From assembly GCF_003236175.1 (NCBI RefSeq), contig NZ_QKTW01000017.1, positions 74,304-138,303 on the forward strand: a stretch of 64,000 bases of DNA. Direction: 5' to 3'. Made by a program: the position numbers and the translations under genes. Below the pieces are notes generated by a model. The model had not been told where the DNA came from, searched no databases, and worked only from the letters and a program-made list of their open reading frames with translations. This DNA is from Taibaiella soli. Its GTDB lineage: Bacteria; Bacteroidota; Bacteroidia; Chitinophagales; Chitinophagaceae. Positions within the stretch are counted from its first letter, which is position 1. The number at the start of each line of letters is the position of its first letter. Shown here in pieces: positions 1 to 9,138 of this stretch.

Positions 1-19
1 ATTGACCATTGACCATTGA

Positions 20-1714
20 CTAACGGCGAAGTCTACTATGTTTCTTTCCGTACACAAAATACAGACACAGCCCAATCACCAGCCAAACCACAAAACGTTC
101 CCAGTTGGTCGTTCCGGATTCACAAAGCAGGTAAGTACAACATAAAAATCCGAGCACCGGAATAAGTGATAATTTCTTTACGAAACTGAGAATAGTAGTC
201 GCCAGAAACACCGTACCGAAAAGCAGGTAAGGTACTTTTTCGCGCCAGACGCTCCAGCCCGATTCACCTTTTTCATTTACGCCACTCAAAAAGCCGCTCA
301 CGCCGCCGGGATAAAATTTGAGGAACAAAATGACTGCTGTAATAAACAGCGCCGGTACAATCAACTGACCATTGACATACGGTGTTTTGAATTTAATTGC
401 CGATACGGTTTGCGAAGTATCGCCTTTCTTTCTTCTTTCCTCTAGCAGCAAAATACCTCCGCAAACCAGCACAAATGCAAACAGAGTACCCACGCTGGTC
501 AGCGCTACCACATCATTCAGATTCATAAACAAAGCCGGAATACCCACTACAAAACCCGTCAGCACCGTAGAGAACGAAGGTGTTTTATACTTTGGGTGAA
601 TGCGCGAAAATACCGGCGGCAGCAAACCATCACGGCTCATGCTCATCCAGATACGCGGCTGTCCGAGCTGGAAAACGAGCAATACACTCGCGGTGGCAAT
701 TACCGCACTTACAGAAATAATACCCGCCATCCAATCCATCTGGATACTCTGGAACACATGTGCCAGCGGGTCGCCTACATTCAGTTCTTTATAACTCACC
801 ATACCAGTCAGCACCAGGGCAATCAAAACATAGACAACCGTACAAATGATCAGTGAATAAAACATGCCACGTGGCAGATCGCGCTGCGGATTACGACATT
901 CTTCTGCTGTGGTAGAAATGGCATCAAACCCGATGTACGAAAAGAAAACAGCTGCCGTTCCGCCCAGCACGCCAGCAATACCATTAGGCATAAACGGATG
1001 CCAGTTTACGGGTTTTACGTAAAAAGCACCGGCAATAATCACCAGCACAATCACCGCCATTTTCAAAATCACCATGCCATTCATCAATCGCTTCGACTCC
1101 TTGATACCTATATATATGATCGCGGTAATGACAACGGTAATCAGGAATGCCGGTAAATCACAAATCAGTTTAAAACTACCAAACGAAGGCGCATTGGCCC
1201 AGGCAAGTTTAGCGTCAGCGGTAGCGCCTGCTTTCGCGGTCCAGTAATCCATGGTCAGAAACTCCGGAATATGCAGCCCCAGCCCGTCTAGTAACGTGGT
1301 GAAATAATCACTCCAGGAAATGGCTACCGCAATATTACCAATCGCATATTCCATCAGGAGATCCCAGCCAATTATCCAGGCAATGATTTCGCCGAAGGCA
1401 ACATAAGAATAGGTATAAGCACTACCCGACACCGGCACCATGCTCGCAAATTCTGCATAACAAACCGCAGAAAAACCACAGGCAATCGATACAAACAAAA
1501 ACAGGAACACCACACCCGGACCACCCTGAAAACTGGCTGTTCCGATAGTGGAAAAAATACCGGCCCCTACAATGGCTGCGATACCCATAAAAGTAAGATC
1601 GCGGACACCCAGCACTTTATTGAGCCCGCCGGACCCGTGCCCGTCACTGAGCCCACTTGCTGCTTCCAGCTCAATTTGTTGTATAGATTTTTTACGAAAT
1701 AAGTCTTGCCACAT
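20..1714 (-). CDS. APC-superfamily amino acid permease (CAT-like)
   Basis: Inner-membrane transporter that should import amino acids by cation symport or exchange. The start at 1714 gives 564 residues beginning MWQDLFRKK; the frame is open further upstream, but that stretch is not membrane-like. After a soluble N-terminus the protein has the APC signature GIAAIVGAGIFSTIG in the first helix, then the YAEFASMVPVSGSAYTYSY segment typical of the cationic amino acid transporter branch, and about 12-14 hydrophobic helices to the end. The motif GFDAISTTAEE, well conserved in CAT proteins, lies near the middle. The substrate cannot be told from sequence alone. It is a single gene, divergent from the AhpD-like gene on its right; downstream lies short-word repeat DNA. 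Confidence 0.9.
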   Translation of the reverse strand: MWQDLFRKKSIQQIELEAASGLSDGHGSGGLNKVLGVRDLTFMGIAAIVGAGIFSTIGTASFQGGPGVVFLFLFVSIACGFSAVCYAEFASMVPVSGSAYTYSYVAFGEIIAWIIGWDLLMEYAIGNIAVAISWSDYFTTLLDGLGLHIPEFLTMDYWTAKAGATADAKLAWANAPSFGSFKLICDLPAFLITVVITAIIYIGIKESKRLMNGMVILKMAVIVLVIIAGAFYVKPVNWHPFMPNGIAGVLGGTAAVFFSYIGFDAISTTAEECRNPQRDLPRGMFYSLIICTVVYVLIALVLTGMVSYKELNVGDPLAHVFQSIQMDWMAGIISVSAVIATASVLLVFQLGQPRIWMSMSRDGLLPPVFSRIHPKYKTPSFSTVLTGFVVGIPALFMNLNDVVALTSVGTLFAFVLVCGGILLLEERRKKGDTSQTVSAIKFKTPYVNGQLIVPALFITAVILFLKFYPGGVSGFLSGVNEKGESGWSVWREKVPYLLFGTVFLATTILSFVKKLSLIPVLGFLCCTYLLCESGTTNWERFVVWLVIGLCLYFVYGKKHSRLRR

Positions 1715-1877
1715 GCGCGCTAAAACGTATCTGATGTGATACGGGCGGTAAAGTAAATTGAAAAATGAACAAGAAAAAAGCGCCGGCCGAAAATTGACAG
1801 GGATATATACCATCTATACTCGCTTAGGCAGGATTTGAATGCGGCTTCTTACATTTGGAGTGCAAATAAGTAAAATC

Positions 1878-2222
1878 ATGAGTAAGATCGTAGAAGAATT
1901 CAACGAATACCGGGGTAAAATGAACGAAGTGATCCTGAGTAAGAATAATAAAGTGATCAACCGTCTTTTTAATCTCGATACCAATACATATGCAGCAGGC
2001 GCATTGCCGGTAAAAACAAAGGAAATGCTCGGACTGGTTGCCAGCATGGTACTCCGTTGCGACGATTGTATCAAGTATCACCTCGGCAAGTGTCACGATG
2101 AGGGCATCACAACGGATGAGATGTATGAAATTTTTGCCGTGGCAAACATTGTTGGCGGTACTATTGTAATTCCACATACCCGCCGCGCTGCAGAATATTG
2201 GGAAGCACTGCAGGAAGGCTAA
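1878..2222 (+). CDS. carboxymuconolactone decarboxylase / AhpD-like protein
   Basis: Small (114 aa) all-helical protein of the CMD/AhpD family, probably a peroxidase-type or thiol-disulfide oxidoreductase of the cytoplasm. It has the family's catalytic pattern: Glu49, then Cys61-x2-Cys64-x3-His68 in the segment VLRCDDCIKYH. The start at 1878 (MSKIVEEFNEYR) is preferred over an in-frame ATG 13 codons upstream, because homologues begin here and the upstream codons are not conserved in style. It is followed by a strong intrinsic terminator. The AhpD function in peroxide defence is family knowledge; many paralogues have no known substrate. Confidence 0.88.
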   Translation: MSKIVEEFNEYRGKMNEVILSKNNKVINRLFNLDTNTYAAGALPVKTKEMLGLVASMVLRCDDCIKYHLGKCHDEGITTDEMYEIFAVANIVGGTIVIPHTRRAAEYWEALQEG

Positions 2223-2244
2223 AAACTTTTTTCATAAACAAATA

Positions 2245-2284
2245 AAACGCGATACGGTGCCCAACTGTATCGCGTTTCTTTTAT
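2245..2284 (+). terminator. intrinsic terminator after the AhpD-like gene
   Basis: An 11-bp perfect stem (AAACGCGATAC / GTATCGCGTTT) with an 11-nt loop is followed by CTTTTAT. It lies 22 bp after the stop codon at 2222. Confidence 0.8.
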
Positions 2285-2322
2285 GTCTTTCACCGAAGAC
2301 ATTTGCGATGAGATGACAAATA

Positions 2323-2355
2323 TTTGCTACTTGTTGCGAAAAATTTATAGTTTTA
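2323..2355 (+). promoter_or_regulatory. possible Bacteroidota promoter for the 2387 gene
   Basis: TTTG at 2323-2326 and TAGTTTTA at 2348-2355 (7 of 8 matches to TAnnTTTG) are 21 bp apart, matching the -33/-7 architecture of the Bacteroidota primary sigma factor. Transcription would start about 25 bp before the ATG at 2387. Confidence 0.4.
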
Positions 2356-2386
2356 ACCTTTCTAAAAACCACAACTACTCAATCCA

Positions 2387-2911
2387 ATGACCTTACACAA
2401 AGTCCTAATGGCTACCGCCATAGCTGTGCTATGCGCACAGGCTTCGAAGGCGCAGATGAGCAGCTATACCCAAACGCTGAATGCGACGGGTGGCACTGCG
2501 GTTGTCAGCACCGACATCTTCGAATGGTCAGTTGGGGAAATGCCCCTGGTACAAACCTTTACCACTTCCAGTCTGATGGTTACACAAGGTGTTTTGCAAA
2601 CTGATCCAATCTCTACGGATGTAAATACTACAGCAGGGATTAACGACAATCTGCACGTCTATCCGGTTCCGGCATCTTCATTGCTCAATATCCAGTATGA
2701 TTTCGCGAAAAGCGGAACGCTGAACTATGAGCTGCAGGATATCACCGGCCGTAAAATTGCAGGTCGCTCGCTGAAGATCAGTTCCGGCAGTCAGACCGAA
2801 CAGGTATCGATGGAATCATTAGCCAGCGGTCACTACCTGCTTCATGTGCTGTATCAGCCTACAGGCGCTGACAAAGCTTCTTCCGTTGTCTTTAAAATTG
2901 AAAAAAACTAA
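2387..2911 (+). CDS. secreted protein with type IX (Por) sorting domain
   Basis: A 174-residue exported protein. Residues 1-22 form a signal peptide ending in KAQ. The middle is a short low-complexity segment beginning SSYTQTLNATGG and containing EWSVGEMPLVQTF, a theme common in small Bacteroidota surface proteins. The C-terminal ~85 residues are a type A sorting domain (starts LHVYPVPASSLLNIQYD, includes GRKIAGRS, ends SGHYLLHVLY...VVFKIEKN). Such proteins cross the outer membrane through the type IX system and are anchored or released. It is probably co-transcribed with the next gene (44-bp gap), another exported protein. No enzymatic domain is seen. Confidence 0.75.
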   Translation: MTLHKVLMATAIAVLCAQASKAQMSSYTQTLNATGGTAVVSTDIFEWSVGEMPLVQTFTTSSLMVTQGVLQTDPISTDVNTTAGINDNLHVYPVPASSLLNIQYDFAKSGTLNYELQDITGRKIAGRSLKISSGSQTEQVSMESLASGHYLLHVLYQPTGADKASSVVFKIEKN

Positions 2912-2955
2912 TTACTCATTATTCCCTTATTTATTAACCACCCGATTTGAATAAA

Positions 2956-4410
2956 ATGAAAAAACAATTTTTAACTTTTGCGCTCTGCGCATTTGCGGCT
3001 TATAGTGCCTTTGCTCAGGCTCCTCAAAAATTCAATTACCAGGGTGTAGCGCGTTCTGCAACCGGTAGTGCGATTGCCAACCAGTCTATTGGTCTTCGCA
3101 TCTCCATCCTCGATGGTTCTTCCACAGGTACGGCTCAGTATGTAGAAACACAAACTGTTACTACAAATGCCCTCGGCTTATATAATCTGCAAATTGGCGG
3201 TGGTTCTGTGGTAAGCGGCACGTTCGCCAATATTACCTGGGGTTCCGGCAATAAATACATTAAAGTAGAAGCAGATCCTACAGGTGGTAGTTCTTACACA
3301 ACACTTGGTACATCTCAATTATTGAGTGTTCCTTATGCATTGTATGCGGCAAACGCAACAACTGGCGGTGTTTCCGGTACTAAAAACTATGTAAGTAAAT
3401 TTACTTCTGCATCTGCAATTGGCAACTCCAGCATTTACGACAGCCTTGGCAAAGTAAGTATCGGGTCAATTACGCCAATTGCGACGCTGGACATTAGAAG
3501 TGTTGCTGCAACGGATTCTATGCTGCAATATATCAGCTCCACTTATAACGGTAGCGTCAACTATGGTGTTCACCGAGTGGAATACTCCGGTACATCAGAA
3601 AACGCTGCTGGTAGCATTGTCGCGGCATTTCCACCGGCAACCCAGACAAGTTCTGCGACAGGTATCGTTGGCGCTGGTAACAACACCGGTGTAGACGGTC
3701 GCGCACTGAACTCACTCTCTGCGCCAACCTCTACCCTTACAGACATGGGTGTTCTGGGCCAGGCTTATTCCCAGGGTTCAGCAGCTGGTGTTTTCGGTTA
3801 CGCAAATAATTATACCGGCACGGCAGCTGGTACTAAAATAGGCGTTTATGGTACGGCAACTGGCGGTGCTACTAACTATGCCGGTTTCTTTAATGGCAAT
3901 GTACAGATCAATGGTACATTGGCGAAATCATCCGGTACGTTCAAAATCGACAACCCGATGAATCCTGCAAACGAATACCTCTACCACAGCTTCGTAGAAA
4001 GCCCGGATATGATGAACGTTTATAACGGCAACATCACTACAGACGCTAACGGTAAAGCAGTAGTTACACTGCCTGATTATTTTCAGACACTGAATAAAGA
4101 TTTCCGTTATCAGCTGACGGTGATCGGTACGTTTGCGCAAGCAATCGTTGCTGAAAAAGTAAACGGCAACAAATTTGTGATCAAAACCAATCAGCCAAAT
4201 GTAGAAGTAAGCTGGCAGGTAACTGGTATCCGTCAGGATGCATTCGCAAATGCACACCGCGTAGTGCCGGTTGTAGAAAAAGAAGCAGAAAACAAAGGCA
4301 AATACCTGAATCCGGTAGAGCTGGGTAAAGATCCTTCACTGCAAATTGGCCGTCTGGAAATGCCAAAAACTGGCGCACTGGGTATAACACCATCAGTAAA
4401 AGGCAAATAA
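2956..4410 (+). CDS. exported repeat-type surface protein, unknown function
   Basis: A 484-residue protein with a clear signal peptide (MKKQFLTFALCAFAAYSAFAQ). The N-terminal ~110 residues (APQKFNYQGVARSATG..., ending LLSVPYALYAANA) are a domain seen at the start of many Bacteroidota exported proteins. A Gly/Ser/Thr-rich middle follows, and the C-terminal ~130 residues hold an ordered module (YLYHSFVESPDMMNVYNGN...) that resembles the ends of large surface proteins. No sorting domain is present. The ATG at 2956 is preferred over a TTG three codons upstream, since it gives the canonical lysine-rich signal start. Probably cell-surface or periplasmic; function unknown. Confidence 0.8.
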   Translation: MKKQFLTFALCAFAAYSAFAQAPQKFNYQGVARSATGSAIANQSIGLRISILDGSSTGTAQYVETQTVTTNALGLYNLQIGGGSVVSGTFANITWGSGNKYIKVEADPTGGSSYTTLGTSQLLSVPYALYAANATTGGVSGTKNYVSKFTSASAIGNSSIYDSLGKVSIGSITPIATLDIRSVAATDSMLQYISSTYNGSVNYGVHRVEYSGTSENAAGSIVAAFPPATQTSSATGIVGAGNNTGVDGRALNSLSAPTSTLTDMGVLGQAYSQGSAAGVFGYANNYTGTAAGTKIGVYGTATGGATNYAGFFNGNVQINGTLAKSSGTFKIDNPMNPANEYLYHSFVESPDMMNVYNGNITTDANGKAVVTLPDYFQTLNKDFRYQLTVIGTFAQAIVAEKVNGNKFVIKTNQPNVEVSWQVTGIRQDAFANAHRVVPVVEKEAENKGKYLNPVELGKDPSLQIGRLEMPKTGALGITPSVKGK

Positions 4411-4433
4411 TCGCTAAAGCACATAAAATCAGA

Positions 4434-4470
4434 AAAGCCGTCCCAACAACATCGTTGGGACGGCTTTCTT
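4434..4470. terminator. bidirectional intrinsic terminator
   Basis: A 14-bp perfect stem (AAAGCCGTCCCAAC / GTTGGGACGGCTTT) with a 6-nt loop sits between the convergent ends of the 2956 gene and bshA; it is T-rich on the right and A-rich on the left. Confidence 0.85.
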
Positions 4471-4559
4471 ATTTATGAATCTTTTTCCTGACGTTAACCG
4501 GAATGTTTAATGTTTAATTCCAACTTATAACCTATAACATACAACTTATAACTCACAAC

Positions 4560-5690
4560 TTACCTCTTGTAATTCGCCACTACCTGATTGTACAGGTTCT
4601 CGTACATCGGAATGATTTTCTCCTTTTCGAAATTGCTGGCATGCTCAATTGCATTCCGTTTAAACATTTCCAGCGTGTTGTCTTCTTTCAGGATTTCAAT
4701 TGCATGTTTCGCCATATCCGTTACATCGCCTACATCACTTAAATAGCCTGTTTTACCTTGCACATTAATTTCCGGTAATCCTCCGGCATTGGTAGAGATC
4801 ACAGGTACACCACAAGACATTGCTTCCAGTGCTGCTAAGCCAAAGCTTTCGTAAGAAGAAGGCAGAATAAATAAATCGGTGATGCTGAGAATTTCATCCA
4901 TCTGTTCCTGTTTACCAAGGAAGCGGATATCATTGCAGATACGCAGCGTACGGCAAAGCTCTTCAGCACTCTGACGCTCCGGCCCATCGCCGATCATCAG
5001 CAATTTAGACGGAATCACTTCATGTACCCGTTCAAATACGCGCACCACATCTTCTACTCTTTTTACTTTTCTGAAATTGGAAACATGCGCCAGGATCCGC
5101 TCACCATTTGGTGCCAGCATTTTTTTAAAATGTCCTTTATCAGTTTGGCGGAAACGGATGGAATCTACAAAGTTTGGAATAACCTGTATATCTTTTTCGA
5201 TGGCAAAAGAACGATAGGTTTCTTCACGCAGATTATCGGAAACCGCTGTAATCGCATTTGATTCATTAATCGAGAATGTAACCACCGGCGCATACGTCTG
5301 ATCTTTCCCTACCAATGTAATATCCGTACCATGCAACGTTGTAATAAATGGAATATCTCTGCCCTGTTTTTTCAAAATCTGACGGGCGAAATAAGCAGCC
5401 GACGCGTGTGGAATCGCATAATGCACATGCAGTAAATCCAGATTATTGTTTAGAATCACATTCACCATGGTGCTGGCCAAAGCAGTTTCGTAAGGCGGAA
5501 AATCAAACAACGGATATGTGGGCACCGTTACTTCGTGATAATAAATATTGGGATGGAAATTGAGCCGTACCGGTTGTTGGTAGGTGATAAAGTGTATTTC
5601 ATGGCCTTTTTCAGAAAGCGCCATACCTAATTCTGTAGCCAGAACCCCACTACCGCCAAATGTCGGGTAGCAAACAATACCTATCTTCAT
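4560..5690 (-). CDS. bshA: N-acetyl-alpha-D-glucosaminyl L-malate synthase
   Basis: First enzyme of bacillithiol synthesis: it joins GlcNAc from UDP-GlcNAc to L-malate in the cytoplasm. The 376-residue protein is a family 4 (GT-B) glycosyltransferase. It begins MKIGIVCYPTFGGSGVLATELG, the diagnostic BshA N-terminus, and contains the E-x7-E donor-site motif in SSYESFGLAALEAMSCGVPVIS. The start at 5690 is chosen because the 16 codons upstream have no counterpart in the family. Bacillithiol is the low-molecular-weight thiol of many Bacteroidota, which fits. The other bsh genes are not adjacent. The region just upstream is intergenic and then the cytochrome gene, in the same direction. Confidence 0.92.
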   Translation of the reverse strand: MKIGIVCYPTFGGSGVLATELGMALSEKGHEIHFITYQQPVRLNFHPNIYYHEVTVPTYPLFDFPPYETALASTMVNVILNNNLDLLHVHYAIPHASAAYFARQILKKQGRDIPFITTLHGTDITLVGKDQTYAPVVTFSINESNAITAVSDNLREETYRSFAIEKDIQVIPNFVDSIRFRQTDKGHFKKMLAPNGERILAHVSNFRKVKRVEDVVRVFERVHEVIPSKLLMIGDGPERQSAEELCRTLRICNDIRFLGKQEQMDEILSITDLFILPSSYESFGLAALEAMSCGVPVISTNAGGLPEINVQGKTGYLSDVGDVTDMAKHAIEILKEDNTLEMFKRNAIEHASNFEKEKIIPMYENLYNQVVANYKR

Positions 5691-5792
5691 TACTATTACC
5701 TGCTTATGTAAAACAAAAATGCTGACGCAAATATCCATATCCTGAGGGATATATCAAGAATACCTGCATCAGCATTTTCAATGGACCAATTT

Positions 5793-5845
5793 GGGCTTAA
5801 AGCCCAAAGCTTAAAGCTTTCCCACGTAGTACAGCTTTAAGCTTT
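5793..5845. repeat. palindrome plus 13-bp hairpin between cytochrome and bshA
   Basis: A 13-bp perfect palindrome GGGCTTAAAGCCC (5793-5805) abuts a 13-bp stem (5806-5818 with 5833-5845, 14-nt loop). It lies just after the cytochrome stop codon on the minus strand and lacks a T-run, so it is an RNA hairpin or REP-like element rather than a standard terminator. Confidence 0.5.
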
Positions 5846-5857
5846 AGGCGTATTTAA

Positions 5858-6193
5858 CTAGCTCATTTTCGCGTTGCTCAGAATATACGCGCGTACCAGG
5901 CTGGTTTGCGTTTCATCGAGGTGCGCTTTTTTCGCCATACCAGGAATAATACCTTCCCATGACTGCACGGTGTGCGTCGGCGGTTCTTTCAGTTTATGAC
6001 ACTTCTGGCAATTAGCTTCGAAAATTGTTTTTCCCTGAGCAAGCTGGTCGTCCGTAAAATTCTTCTTGATCTCTGCTACTTTTTCTTCTGGTGTCGGACC
6101 TGCTGAGCTTACAGATTTAGAGGTTTTGGGAGCACATTGAACCAATGCCATTGATGTAACGGCTAATACTGTAATAACAAGCAGCTTTTTCAT
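5858..6193 (-). CDS. lipoprotein c-type cytochrome
   Basis: A 111-residue exported monohaem cytochrome c. Residues 1-20 are a lipoprotein signal peptide with lipobox LVQC (Cys20), so the mature protein should be acylated and held at the periplasmic face of a membrane. The haem attachment motif is C62-Q-K-C65-H66 in FEANCQKCHKL, and Met86 in GIIPGMAKKA is the likely sixth ligand. It resembles small class I cytochromes that accept electrons from periplasmic dehydrogenases. It is transcribed alone; the donor is unknown. Confidence 0.88.
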   Translation of the reverse strand: MKKLLVITVLAVTSMALVQCAPKTSKSVSSAGPTPEEKVAEIKKNFTDDQLAQGKTIFEANCQKCHKLKEPPTHTVQSWEGIIPGMAKKAHLDETQTSLVRAYILSNAKMS

Positions 6194-6339
6194 AACGATC
6201 TATTTACAAATAAAATTACTAAAAGATTTGAGATCGCCGCATTACGTTTGAACAAATTAATCCGCATTTCTATTATTTTAGAGGCTATAAAACTGCTTTA
6301 AGGTGAACGGAATATCACGTCCGTTCAAAAAATACCATA

Positions 6340-7710
6340 ATGAAAAAAACATTTCTACTCGCTGCCGCTACACTATTTTCAGCTTATGTGCAGGCCGCCA
6401 GCGATTCGCTGACCATCCACCGCATTTCAGACGATATTATGCTCAATGGCACCTGCTATAACAGTCTGCGTACGCTTTGCAAAACCATCGGACATCGTAT
6501 CAGTGGTTCTCCGCAAGCCGCAAAGGCGGTGATCTGGGGACAAAAAGCGATGGAAGATGCAGGAGCCGACCGCGTTTGGTTGCAAGCTGTAGATGTTCCG
6601 AAATGGGTACGCGGCAAGGAAAGTCTGAAATTACCATTAGGCCCGAACAATAGTTTTATCAGCGTACCGATGCTTTCTTTGGGCAATTCGGAAGGCACCA
6701 AAGGAAAGGTGCTAAAGGCCGATATTATTATGGTCAACAATTTTGACGAGTTCAAAAACCTGACCGAAGCCGAAGTGCAGGGAAAAATTGTTTTCTTCAA
6801 TTATCGCTTCCGCCAGGATTGGGTCAATACCTTCGCTGGTTATGGCGATGCCGTAAAATATCGTTGGGCAAGTCCATCCATCGCTGCAGCTAAAAGCGCA
6901 GCAGGCGTAATTATCCGCTCTATTTCTACGGGAGCAGATGATGTGCCGCATACCGGGTCCATGCATTACAGCGATACCACCAAAAAAATTCCCGAAGTAG
7001 CGATCGGCAATCAAACCGCCGATAAACTGGAAGAAGCCTGTCACAGCCGCAAGGAAGTGACTGCTGTTTTACAGTCAGAATGCCATATGGATGGTACTGC
7101 ACCATCTTATAATGTAATTGGTGAGATTAAAGGTTCGGAACATCCGGAAGAAATTGTGGTATTCGGTGGCCACCTGGATTCATGGGATGTAGGCGAAGGC
7201 GCACATGATGACGGCGCTGGTTGTGTACAATCTATCGAAGTGATCCGTACACTGAAAGCTTTGGGCATTCACCCAAAACGTACTATTCGTGCCGTATTGT
7301 TTATGAATGAAGAAAACGGAACCCGTGGCGGCGCTGCTTATGCTGATTCTGCTTTGAAAAATAAAGAAAAAACAATTCTGGCACTGGAAACGGATGCCGG
7401 AGGTTTTTCGCCAAGAGGTTTTGGTACGGAAGGAATGAAGCCAAATCAGAAGATGAAAATACAAGGCTATGCTCCATTGTTTTTACCTTATGGCATTTAT
7501 GATTTTTCTAAAGATGAAGGCGGTGCCGATATCAGTTTCCTCGGCAAACAAGGTGTACCAATGATGGGCTTATTGCCAGATCCGCAGCGTTATTTTGATT
7601 ACCACCATACCAACGCTGATGTCTTTGAACAGGTAAATCATCGCGAATTGAAACTCGGCGCTGTTGCGATGACTTCGATGGTATATTTGATCAGTGAATA
7701 CGGACTGTAG
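6340..7710 (+). CDS. M28-family zinc peptidase (carboxypeptidase Q-like)
   Basis: A 456-residue exported metallopeptidase. Residues 1-20 are a signal peptide (MKKTFLLAAATLFSAYVQAA). A protease-associated insert lies around residues 110-230, and the M28 catalytic core follows. The co-catalytic zinc ligands are visible in order: His in GGHLDSWDVG, bridging Asp in GAHDDGAG, the catalytic Glu pair in FMNEENGTRGG, Asp in LETDAGGFSP and His in DYHHTNADVFE. This matches the plasma glutamate carboxypeptidase (PGCP) subgroup, aminopeptidase or dipeptidase in the periplasm. It is a single gene with no obvious partner. Confidence 0.92.
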   Translation: MKKTFLLAAATLFSAYVQAASDSLTIHRISDDIMLNGTCYNSLRTLCKTIGHRISGSPQAAKAVIWGQKAMEDAGADRVWLQAVDVPKWVRGKESLKLPLGPNNSFISVPMLSLGNSEGTKGKVLKADIIMVNNFDEFKNLTEAEVQGKIVFFNYRFRQDWVNTFAGYGDAVKYRWASPSIAAAKSAAGVIIRSISTGADDVPHTGSMHYSDTTKKIPEVAIGNQTADKLEEACHSRKEVTAVLQSECHMDGTAPSYNVIGEIKGSEHPEEIVVFGGHLDSWDVGEGAHDDGAGCVQSIEVIRTLKALGIHPKRTIRAVLFMNEENGTRGGAAYADSALKNKEKTILALETDAGGFSPRGFGTEGMKPNQKMKIQGYAPLFLPYGIYDFSKDEGGADISFLGKQGVPMMGLLPDPQRYFDYHHTNADVFEQVNHRELKLGAVAMTSMVYLISEYGL

Positions 7711-7854
7711 CAATGGTGAATGGTCAACGGTGAATGCCGATGAAAGGCTCCCAAAAATTGACTGTTCTAAAATACGGCTATTCAGACCCGATCATTCACG
7801 AACTTGAATTTCGCACAATTGACCATTCACAATTGACCATTCACAATTGACCAT
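7710..7854. repeat. short-word repeat tract (TTGACCATTCACA)
   Basis: The gap before the ABC permease contains several near-perfect copies of the words GACCATTCACAATT and GTGAATGGTCAAC, in tandem and inverted. The same word family occurs at 1-20 (ATTGACCATT three times) and about 11,870-11,897. Confidence 0.6.
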
Positions 7855-8955
7855 TTGATAAAAAAACTCTTCCGGAAACCATCGGCTGTCATTGCGGCTT
7901 GTATCATCGGACTCACTTGTCTGGTGGCGATCTTCGCTTACCAGCTCTCGCCCGATTCCTCGCCCTATGCCAATCGCATGATTGTAGAGCTGGGCGCGCG
8001 GCAACCTGGTTTCCGGAAACAATTACTTTATATTCCCAAAGCCATTCCACCTGCTAAAGAAAATAGGCTCACCGCCTGGTTTACCGGCATGCCATCGGCG
8101 TTTCAATATCTACCCATCAATAGTTATTGGTTTCGGGAAGATAAAATACTAGTGTCGCACTATATCGATGAGGACATGAGCGACACCATTACCTACAAAC
8201 TGAGCGCACTCGTGCCTTCATCAATACAACAACAATCGATCGCGGCACAGCAAACTTATTTGCAGCAATACCAGATTAAAAAAATCCGTTTCTGGCTGGG
8301 CACAGATCGTTATGGACGTGATATTTTATCACGCTTGCTCGTCGGCTCACGGGTGAGTATCGCCGTGGGATTTGTCGCGGTTATTCTGTCTATAACTATT
8401 GGTATTATTTTAGGTTCACTCGCCGGATATTTCCGCGGTATTATTGATAACGCCATCATGTGGGTCATTAATATGCTTTGGGCCATTCCTACCCTGCTGC
8501 TTGTTTTCGCCATTACGCTTACTATTGGGAAAGGTTTCTGGGAAATTTTTATCGCCATCGGACTCACCATGTGGGTCAGCGCCGCACGTCTCATTCGCGG
8601 ACAAATTATGGTGCTGCGCGAGATGGAATATGTAACGGCCGCGAAAGCGTTAGGATTAAGCGATATCAGAATTATTTTCCGGCACATCCTGCCCAATATT
8701 TCCGGGCCGGTAATGGTCATTGCTGCGAGTAATTTTGCAACAGCCATTTTGATAGAGGCAGGGCTGAGTTTCCTCGGCATAGGCGTACAACCTCCCCAAC
8801 CGTCCTGGGGACTTATGATTAAGGAGCACTATAATTTTCTGCTCACTGATCGCCCGTTTCTCGCCATTATTCCCGGCATTGCCATCATGCTGCTGGTTTA
8901 TGCATTTAACATCCTCGGCAATGCAATGAGAGATGTACTCGACGTGAGAGAGTAA
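7855..8955 (+). CDS. ABC transporter permease, OppC/DppC type
   Basis: A 366-residue inner-membrane permease subunit of a peptide/nickel-type ABC importer. The N-terminal helix (AVIAACIIGLTCLVAIFAY) and soluble insert of about 120 residues match OppC N-domains, followed by the five-helix BPD core. The EAA coupling motif is visible in KALGLSDIRIIFRHILPN. It has a TTG start, since the preceding DNA is a repeat tract with no better in-frame start. There is no ATPase, OppB or binding protein beside it, so the partner subunits must be encoded elsewhere; unlinked OppC genes are common in Bacteroidota. Confidence 0.88.
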   Translation: MIKKLFRKPSAVIAACIIGLTCLVAIFAYQLSPDSSPYANRMIVELGARQPGFRKQLLYIPKAIPPAKENRLTAWFTGMPSAFQYLPINSYWFREDKILVSHYIDEDMSDTITYKLSALVPSSIQQQSIAAQQTYLQQYQIKKIRFWLGTDRYGRDILSRLLVGSRVSIAVGFVAVILSITIGIILGSLAGYFRGIIDNAIMWVINMLWAIPTLLLVFAITLTIGKGFWEIFIAIGLTMWVSAARLIRGQIMVLREMEYVTAAKALGLSDIRIIFRHILPNISGPVMVIAASNFATAILIEAGLSFLGIGVQPPQPSWGLMIKEHYNFLLTDRPFLAIIPGIAIMLLVYAFNILGNAMRDVLDVRE

Positions 8956-9138
8956 TCAATGGACAATTAACGGATACCTGGTTGTCACATCAAAAAAACG
9001 AAACCTCAATACATGAGGCAGGTTTATGGTAGATTATCTATTATTAGACATTCACTAAGATTTCGGCTTTTTTTACTTTTGAATTTTGACTTTTGACTTA
9101 GCGTCAGCTTTTCTTATCTTGTGAAAAATTTCCCGGCT

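Noticed and set aside
20-1813. Full 597-residue frame for the amino acid permease
   Set aside because: The 33 extra residues upstream of MWQDLFRKK do not look like an APC N-terminus; the start at 1714 is preferred.
9001-9025. Terminator after the ABC permease
   Set aside because: The AAACCT/AGGTTT arms are only six bp, with an imperfect inner stem, and no T-run follows.
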